Shown here piece by piece: positions 14,383 through 18,669 of a stretch of DNA of 18,669 nucleotides. Under the pieces are notes generated by a model. The model worked only from the letters and a program-made list of their open reading frames with translations. It did not search any database and was not told where the DNA came from. This DNA comes from JBFWVD01 sp050246915 (lineage in GTDB: Bacteria > Actinomycetota > Acidimicrobiia > Acidimicrobiales > Ilumatobacteraceae), in the NCBI GenBank assembly GCA_050246915.1, contig JBFWVD010000088.1, positions 1-18,669 of the forward strand, in the 5' to 3' direction. Made by a program: the position numbers and the translations under genes. Every line of letters begins with the position of its first letter. The first letter of the stretch is position 1.

Positions 14383-15632
14383 TGCGGATCGGGTTCGTGG
14401 TGCAGCGCTATGGCGACGAGATCGCCGGTGGGGCAGAGGCGGCGTGTCGTGCCTTGGCCATCCGCGTCGCGGCTCGCGGCCATCACGTCGAGGTGCTCAC
14501 ATCGTGTGCCGTGAGTTACGTCGATTGGGCCAACGTGTTGCCGGCGGGCACGAGCGTCGAGCACGACGTCACCGTGCATCGGTTGCCGGTGACCAACGGC
14601 CGCCAACTCGAGCGCTTCGCCGCGCTGAGCGAACGCACGCTCAACGGTCGCTATCCGCCGACGTGGGAGCTCCAGCGCGAATGGTTCCTGGCCCAGGGGC
14701 CCGACATCGATGCCGAACGATGGCTCATCGACAACTGCGATCGCTTCGACGTGATGGTGTTCTTCACGTACTTGTACTGGCCCACGGTGCGCGGCGTGCC
14801 GGCCATCGCCGGGCGGGTGCCGATCGTCATCCATCCCACCGCGCACGACGAGCCACCGCTGCGTCTCAGCGCCATCCGTCCCGCGCTGCGCGCCGCCGAC
14901 GCGTTGGTGTTCCTCACCCCCGAAGAGGAACAGTTGGTGCGCGACCGATTGCATCTGCGCCAGCGCGGCGAGGTGATCGGGATCGGCGTGGAGCCGTTCG
15001 TGCGACCGACCGATGACGACATCGCCGCCGCCGGTCATCGATACCGACTGGGCGACGGATACGAGAGCGGAGGCTGGCTGCTCTGCCTCGGTCGGGTCGA
15101 TCCCTCCAAGGGCACGCCCGAACTCGTGCAGTGGTACGGCGAGTTCCGACGCCGGCGCGTCGAGCGATCGCTGCCCACGCCGCCGTTGGTCCTGGCCGGT
15201 GACCCCGCCCATCGCATCGACGTCGGCGAGGGCGTGCACATGGTGGGGATCGTCGACGACGCCACCAAGGCAGCGCTGATCGCAGGGGCAAGTGTGCTGG
15301 TGCATCCCAGCTACTTCGAGAGCTTCTCGATGGTGGTGACCGAAGCGTGGTCGGCGGGTATCCCGGCCCTGGTCCAAGGCCGCTGCGAGGTGTTGGCCGG
15401 CCAAGCGGCGCGTTCGGGTGGCGGGTTCGCCTATCGCGGGTTTGCCGAGTTCGACGCCGCCCTGGGCCTGCTCCTGGCCGCCCCAGAGCTCCGTCGATCA
15501 CTCGGCGAGGCCGGTGCATCGTTCACAACGTCCACGCTGAGCTGGGAACGGCTGCTTGATCGTTACCTCGAGCTGCTGGTATCGGTGGCCCGTGGGACCG
15601 GACCGGTGAGCGCCGTCGCCACTGGCTCGTGA
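14382..15632 (+). CDS. GT4 glycosyltransferase, paralog B2
   Basis: A 416-residue GT4 enzyme; ATG 14382 shares one base with the previous stop and follows a GAGGAG site at 14365-14370. It pairs with the protein at 12287-13477: MRIGFVVQRYGDEIAGGAEA, NVLPAGTSVEHDVTVHRL, TYLYWPTVRGVPA, PTAHDEPPLRLSAI, CLGRVDPSKGTPELVQWY, YFESFSMVVTEAWSAGIPAL (about 309-328, with E-x7-E as ESFSMVVTE) and QGRCEVLAGQAARSGGGFAY. The pair shares features that other GT4 genes here lack, so the two probably use the same donor. It has about 20 residues more than B1, including a C-terminal VARGTGPVSAVATGS tail. It closes the operon; a 121-base gap with a promoter for gmd follows. Confidence 0.91.
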   Translation: MRIGFVVQRYGDEIAGGAEAACRALAIRVAARGHHVEVLTSCAVSYVDWANVLPAGTSVEHDVTVHRLPVTNGRQLERFAALSERTLNGRYPPTWELQREWFLAQGPDIDAERWLIDNCDRFDVMVFFTYLYWPTVRGVPAIAGRVPIVIHPTAHDEPPLRLSAIRPALRAADALVFLTPEEEQLVRDRLHLRQRGEVIGIGVEPFVRPTDDDIAAAGHRYRLGDGYESGGWLLCLGRVDPSKGTPELVQWYGEFRRRRVERSLPTPPLVLAGDPAHRIDVGEGVHMVGIVDDATKAALIAGASVLVHPSYFESFSMVVTEAWSAGIPALVQGRCEVLAGQAARSGGGFAYRGFAEFDAALGLLLAAPELRRSLGEAGASFTTSTLSWERLLDRYLELLVSVARGTGPVSAVATGS

Positions 15633-15680
15633 CCTGCTCAGGCCACATGACCTGGCCAAGGTTGGCATCGCCCGTCGGGC

Positions 15681-15745
15681 TAGGTTTGTCCGCGTCTGTC
15701 GACGGGCCTTGTTGCGCCCCACATCGAGAACTGTGAACTGAGGAT
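15681..15745 (+). promoter_or_regulatory. Likely gmd promoter -10 and ribosome binding site
   Basis: TAGGTT at 15681-15686 is a good -10 box. TTGGCA at 15662-15667 looks like a -35 but is only 13 bases away, so the pairing is doubtful. In contrast with the leaderless genes, this transcript would carry a leader of about 60 bases and a clear ribosome site, GAGGAT (15740-15745), eight bases before the ATG at 15754. The rest of the 121-base gap holds no gene and no strong terminator. Confidence 0.5.
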
Positions 15746-15753
15746 CTCCCACC

Positions 15754-16749
15754 ATGCCCCGTGCACTCATCACCGGCATCACCGGTCAAGACGGCCAGTA
15801 CCTTGCCGAGCTCCTGCACTCCAAGGGTTACGACGTCTACGGCTTGGTGAAGGGTCAGAACAACCCCAAGGGCGAGATGCTCAACGATGAGCTGCCCTTC
15901 GTGGAGTTGGTGTCCGGTGATCTGCAAGATCTGCCGTCGCTCATCACCGTGCTCGAGTACGTCAAGCCCGACGAGGTCTACAACCTGGGCGCCATCAGCT
16001 TCGTGGCCATGAGCTTCAAGCAAGCTGAATTGACAGCGAACATCACCGGCCTCGGCGTGCTGCGCCTGCTCGAAGCCATCCGCGTCGTCGGCGGCAACGA
16101 GAACAACCCCATCCGCTTCTACCAGGCGTCGTCGTCGGAGATGTTCGGCAAGGTGCGTGAGGTACCTCAGACGGAGAACACCCCGTTCTACCCACGCTCT
16201 CCCTATGGATGCGCCAAGGTGTTCGGCCACGACATCACGGTCAACTACCGCGACTCCTACGGGCTGTTCGCCTGCTCGGGAATCTTGTTCAACCACGAGA
16301 GCCCACGCCGCGGTCTCGAGTTCGTGACCCGCAAGATCACGAACACCGCGGCCCGCATCAAGCTCGGACTCACCAATGAGTTGGTGCTCGGTGATCTCGA
16401 TCCCAAGCGGGACTGGGGATTCGCCGGCGACTACGTGAAAGCCATGTGGCTCATGCTCCAGCAGGACACGCCGGACGACTACGTGGTGGCAACCGGCGAG
16501 ACCCATTCCATCCGAGAGTGCCTCGACGTGGCCTTCGCCGCAGCCGAGCTCGGTGACTGGACGCCGTACGTGCGCCAAGATCCGCGCTTCTTCCGCCCCG
16601 CTGAGGTCGATCTGCTCATCGGTGATCCCTCGAAGGCCAAGGAGAAGCTCGGCTGGGTGCCCGAGGTGAGCTTCGCTGACCTCATCACGATGATGGTCGA
16701 GAACGATCTCAAGGTCGAGAGCAAGAAGATCCGCAACAACGCCAACTGA
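15754..16749 (+). CDS. gmd: GDP-mannose 4,6-dehydratase
   Basis: Gmd converts GDP-mannose to GDP-4-keto-6-deoxy-mannose in the cytoplasm, the branch point to GDP-fucose, GDP-rhamnose, perosamine and related sugars. The 331-residue protein has ITGITGQDGQYLAELL at 6-21 (GxxGxxG cofactor site), the YNLGAISFVAMSF segment at 76-88, the catalytic SSSEMFG (126-132; Ser127 and Glu129 expected), the YxxxK pair Y151 and K155 within SPYGCAKVFGHD, and FNHESPRRGLEFVTRKIT at 179-196, a hallmark of the family. RDWGFAGDYVKAMWLMLQ and FFRPAEVDLLIGDPSKAK complete the match. Length is near the usual 340-370. No reductase or aminotransferase for the next step lies in this window, so the final sugar is unknown. 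Confidence 0.96.
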   Translation: MPRALITGITGQDGQYLAELLHSKGYDVYGLVKGQNNPKGEMLNDELPFVELVSGDLQDLPSLITVLEYVKPDEVYNLGAISFVAMSFKQAELTANITGLGVLRLLEAIRVVGGNENNPIRFYQASSSEMFGKVREVPQTENTPFYPRSPYGCAKVFGHDITVNYRDSYGLFACSGILFNHESPRRGLEFVTRKITNTAARIKLGLTNELVLGDLDPKRDWGFAGDYVKAMWLMLQQDTPDDYVVATGETHSIRECLDVAFAAAELGDWTPYVRQDPRFFRPAEVDLLIGDPSKAKEKLGWVPEVSFADLITMMVENDLKVESKKIRNNAN

Positions 16750-16768
16750 TCGGCGAACCGGACAACGG

Positions 16769-18121
16769 TCAGGGGTTCTCGAGCGGGAGCTCGGAGAGCG
16801 CCTCGCGGAGCGAATCCTCGTCAGGCCGTGCGCCGTGCTCCAATGAGTCACGCAACGCCCAGCCGAACACCACGAGACCAACGGCCGGTCCGGCGATGAG
16901 GCCGATCTCCACACGAAGCAGCAGATCGCTGCCGGCGATGGCAGTGGCGGCGACGAACCCGATCATGGCCGCCGTCCATCCGGCCGCGACGCGGGCGTGC
17001 CCGCGCAGAGCGATCAGCGCCTGGGCGATGGCCACGGCGATCATGTAGATGGCCGATCCGACGGCCAGCAGCGTGAGATCTCGCCGGCCGAGTTCGGCAT
17101 CGAACAGCTTCACTGCGGTCGGGCCGGCGATGAACGCCCCCACGGTGCCGAGCACGCCGACGCCGATGACGACCAGCATCAGCTTGCGGAACCCGGCCCG
17201 GAACTCGTCGAACGCTCCGGTAGCTGCCAACTTCGCCAGCTTCGGCAACAGCGCGGCCTGCACAGCCTGGAACAAGAACAGCGGGACCCGACTGATGATG
17301 ACGCCGGCGCTGAAGTGGTTGACCAGTTCCTTCTGTGACTCCTCGGCCAGCACCTTGGCCGCCAACGGCCCGGCGTTGACGAGCGCCGCGCCCAGGACCG
17401 ATCCGGCGAGCAACCATCCCAGGTTCGGCGTCAGCTCCGCCCACGATGCCGGCGGCCCGGGGGTGAGCAGCGAACGCTTGCCGCGGATGGCCACCACCAC
17501 GGCGATGGCTGGGGGGAGACCGACCAGGAGCCCGTACCAACCGACGATCTCGACCGAGGCGATGGCCAGGACCCCGGCGCCGAAGACGCGCAACAACCCG
17601 TCGAGCCCCAAGATGAGTCCGTATCGAGCGAACTCGTCGTTGCCCGACATGACCCCACGGGTGAAGTGCTGGCAGCCGTAGCCGAGCACCGCGAGACCGA
17701 GGGCGAACGCCAGGCTCCAACTGCCGTGGAACAGCTCATCGACCAGCACCGAGCTGGTGGCGCCGATGACCGTGACGAGGATGACGGCCAGACCGAGACC
17801 GAGCACGGCGGCCTTGCGCAGCACGGGGAGCGATCCCTGTCCCAGGGCGCGGCGATGGGCCACTGCACGGCCCACCTCCTGCTCGATGGGGAGGAAGAAG
17901 CCGGGGGCCAAGATGAACGTGAGGAACCAGAGCAGGCTCAGCGACAATGACGCGTTCGAGTCCGGACCTCCGAGCGCGCGTCGAGCGATCATCAAGAAGC
18001 CGTAGGCCGATGCCCCGGACAACACCAGTCCGATGCCGACCGCGATGGTGCCCTCGGGGAGGGGCCCTTTGTCGTTGAGCGATCGCGTGCGGGGCGACAG
18101 TGAACTCGGTGCGTCGGACAA
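16769..18121 (-). CDS. Wzx-type polysaccharide flippase (MOP superfamily)
   Basis: An integral membrane protein of 450 residues with about 12-14 hydrophobic segments, from TIAVGIGLVLSGASAYGFLM near residue 24 to LIAGPAVGLVVFGWAL near the C-terminus. Segment order, length and FLPIEQEVGRAVAHRRALGQ between helices fit the polysaccharide-transport branch of the MOP superfamily, which moves lipid-linked glycans across the membrane. An acidic tail (ARPDEDSLREALSELPLENP) ends it. The TTG at 18121 is chosen because a TAGGCT -10 box lies eight bases before it and the protein then begins MSDAPSS, like the helical fusion protein; GTG 18142 is an alternative. A longer frame to 18571 would cross the divergent subtilase gene and is unlikely. 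It converges with gmd, leaving 19 bases between the stops. Confidence 0.88.
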   Translation of the reverse strand: MSDAPSSLSPRTRSLNDKGPLPEGTIAVGIGLVLSGASAYGFLMIARRALGGPDSNASLSLSLLWFLTFILAPGFFLPIEQEVGRAVAHRRALGQGSLPVLRKAAVLGLGLAVILVTVIGATSSVLVDELFHGSWSLAFALGLAVLGYGCQHFTRGVMSGNDEFARYGLILGLDGLLRVFGAGVLAIASVEIVGWYGLLVGLPPAIAVVVAIRGKRSLLTPGPPASWAELTPNLGWLLAGSVLGAALVNAGPLAAKVLAEESQKELVNHFSAGVIISRVPLFLFQAVQAALLPKLAKLAATGAFDEFRAGFRKLMLVVIGVGVLGTVGAFIAGPTAVKLFDAELGRRDLTLLAVGSAIYMIAVAIAQALIALRGHARVAAGWTAAMIGFVAATAIAGSDLLLRVEIGLIAGPAVGLVVFGWALRDSLEHGARPDEDSLREALSELPLENP

Positions 18122-18129
18122 GGACCACG

Positions 18130-18135
18130 AGCCTA
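18130..18135 (-). promoter_or_regulatory. -10 box TAGGCT for the flippase gene
   Basis: On the minus strand TAGGCT is followed after eight bases by the TTG at 18121, matching the leaderless pattern of other genes here. The same bases belong to the palindrome GCCTAGGC, which also reads TAGGCA on the plus strand and could serve the divergent subtilase gene with a leader of roughly 90 bases. No clear -35 is visible. Confidence 0.45.
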
Positions 18136-18232
18136 GGCACACCGATGATCCAGGGCCGGTCTCCCCTCCGTCGCAGCGGCAGGTGCTCATCGGTGAGGGT
18201 CGAATCCGTGCCGTGGGTGTGGATCTGACACG

Positions 18233-18669
18233 ATGCCGCTGATGTTCGGCCGTTCGACCCGCCAACTCGCCCGCGGCGTGGTCGTCGCGGCGAGCGCGAT
18301 GGTCACCTCGAGCGTGCTCATCTCGGCGCTCGTGGTGACCGGCGGCAGCGTGCAGGCCTCCGAGTCGACGTCCATCGATGCCGGTCGGCTGATCGTGAAG
18401 GTCCGCGGCACCTCGGCGGCGATCAGTGCCGCCGGCGCGATGAACGGCACCGATGGCATGCACCCGATCGGGCCCGACACCTGGGTGGTCGAGGTGGACG
18501 AGGCCCATCGCTCCGCGGTGTTGTCGTCGCTGGCTCGACGCGATGACGTCGAGTGGGTAGAACCCGATCACGTCGTGCAGTCAGCCGATCTCCCCAACGA
18601 TCCCGACGTGGCCAACCAGACCTATCTCACCAAGGTCGGGGCGGCCGATGCCTGGCATCTCAGCCGCGG
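18233..18669 (+). CDS. Secreted subtilisin-family (S8) serine protease, N-terminal part
   Basis: The first 145 residues of a protease that runs off the right edge. ATG 18233 starts a signal peptide (basic FGRSTRQLARG, then a hydrophobic core VVVAASAMVTSSVLISALVV) with likely cleavage after SVQA near residue 42. ATG 18242 is an alternative start. Next comes an inhibitory propeptide of the I9-like type: GRLIVKVRG at 51-59, WVVEVDEAHRSAVLSSLARR at 84-103 and VEWVEPDHVVQ at 106-116. It then reads PNDPDVANQTYLTKVGAADAWHLSR (121-145; NDP and AW are the usual opening of the S8 catalytic domain). The catalytic Asp, His and Ser lie beyond the window. The gene is divergent from the flippase; whether it belongs to the glycan locus is unclear. 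Confidence 0.85.
   Translation, partial: MPLMFGRSTRQLARGVVVAASAMVTSSVLISALVVTGGSVQASESTSIDAGRLIVKVRGTSAAISAAGAMNGTDGMHPIGPDTWVVEVDEAHRSAVLSSLARRDDVEWVEPDHVVQSADLPNDPDVANQTYLTKVGAADAWHLSR

Noticed and set aside
14358..15404. 348-codon minus-strand frame
   Set aside because: Antisense to GT4 B2, which has full family motifs; no ribosome site or domain.
15641..15657. Inverted repeat GGCCA-7-TGGCC after GT4 B2
   Set aside because: Short stem without a T-run; could be part of a weak terminator or operator, but not supportable.
15523..16914. 463-codon minus-strand frame across gmd
   Set aside because: Overlaps gmd completely and also the end of the flippase gene; the product is a typical GC-skew artefact.
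18143..18571. N-terminal extension of the flippase to residue length 600
   Set aside because: The added residues are His/Arg-rich and antisense to the subtilase prepro region; a -10 box lies just before the TTG at 18121.

Overview
High-GC DNA with dense coding, frequent GTG starts, ATGA/GTGA stop-start overlaps and F420-cofactor genes. Together these suggest an actinobacterium, probably from the Acidimicrobiia (Ilumatobacter-like); that placement is an inference from gene content, not a measured phylogeny. The window is a surface-glycan (exopolysaccharide or cell-wall glycan) locus. It holds eight GT-B family 4 glycosyltransferases, two GDP-sugar enzymes, a flippase, and two F420 genes. I see no RNA genes, insertion sequences, CRISPR arrays or phage genes, and no gap between genes exceeds about 125 bases.

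Layout. (1) 1-3176, plus strand: three overlapping GT4 genes, the first cut by the left edge. (2) 3235-6250, plus: a membrane-anchored protein with a Thr/Ala/Val repeat tail, a mannose-1-phosphate guanylyltransferase-type enzyme, and an extended SDR that lacks the catalytic lysine. (3) 6200-8974, minus: a GT4 gene followed by cofD and cofE of F420 synthesis. (4) 9051-13477, plus: a helical-module/methyltransferase-like fusion and three GT4 genes, two of them a tandem paralog pair. (5) 13541-15632, plus: a protein resembling only the helical module of the fusion, an unrecognised 118-residue protein, and a GT4 paralogous to the last one of block 4. (6) 15754-16749, plus: GDP-mannose 4,6-dehydratase. 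(7) 16769-18121, minus: a Wzx/MOP-type flippase. (8) 18233 to the right edge, plus: the prepro region of a secreted subtilase.

Proposed working: the guanylyltransferase makes GDP-mannose and Gmd converts it to GDP-4-keto-6-deoxymannose. The GT4 enzymes assemble a mannose/6-deoxyhexose-containing glycan on a lipid carrier in the cytoplasm, and the flippase exports it. The linkage of an NDP-sugar pyrophosphorylase to cofD/cofE resembles the fbiA-fbiB/Rv3264c neighbourhood of mycobacteria.

The least explained part is blocks 4 and 5. A shared helical module occurs once fused to a methyltransferase-like domain with a weakened SAM motif and once alone, each followed by related GT4 genes. Several genes also seem to be transcribed leaderless: a TANNNT -10 box lies 6-9 bases before a GTG or TTG start.
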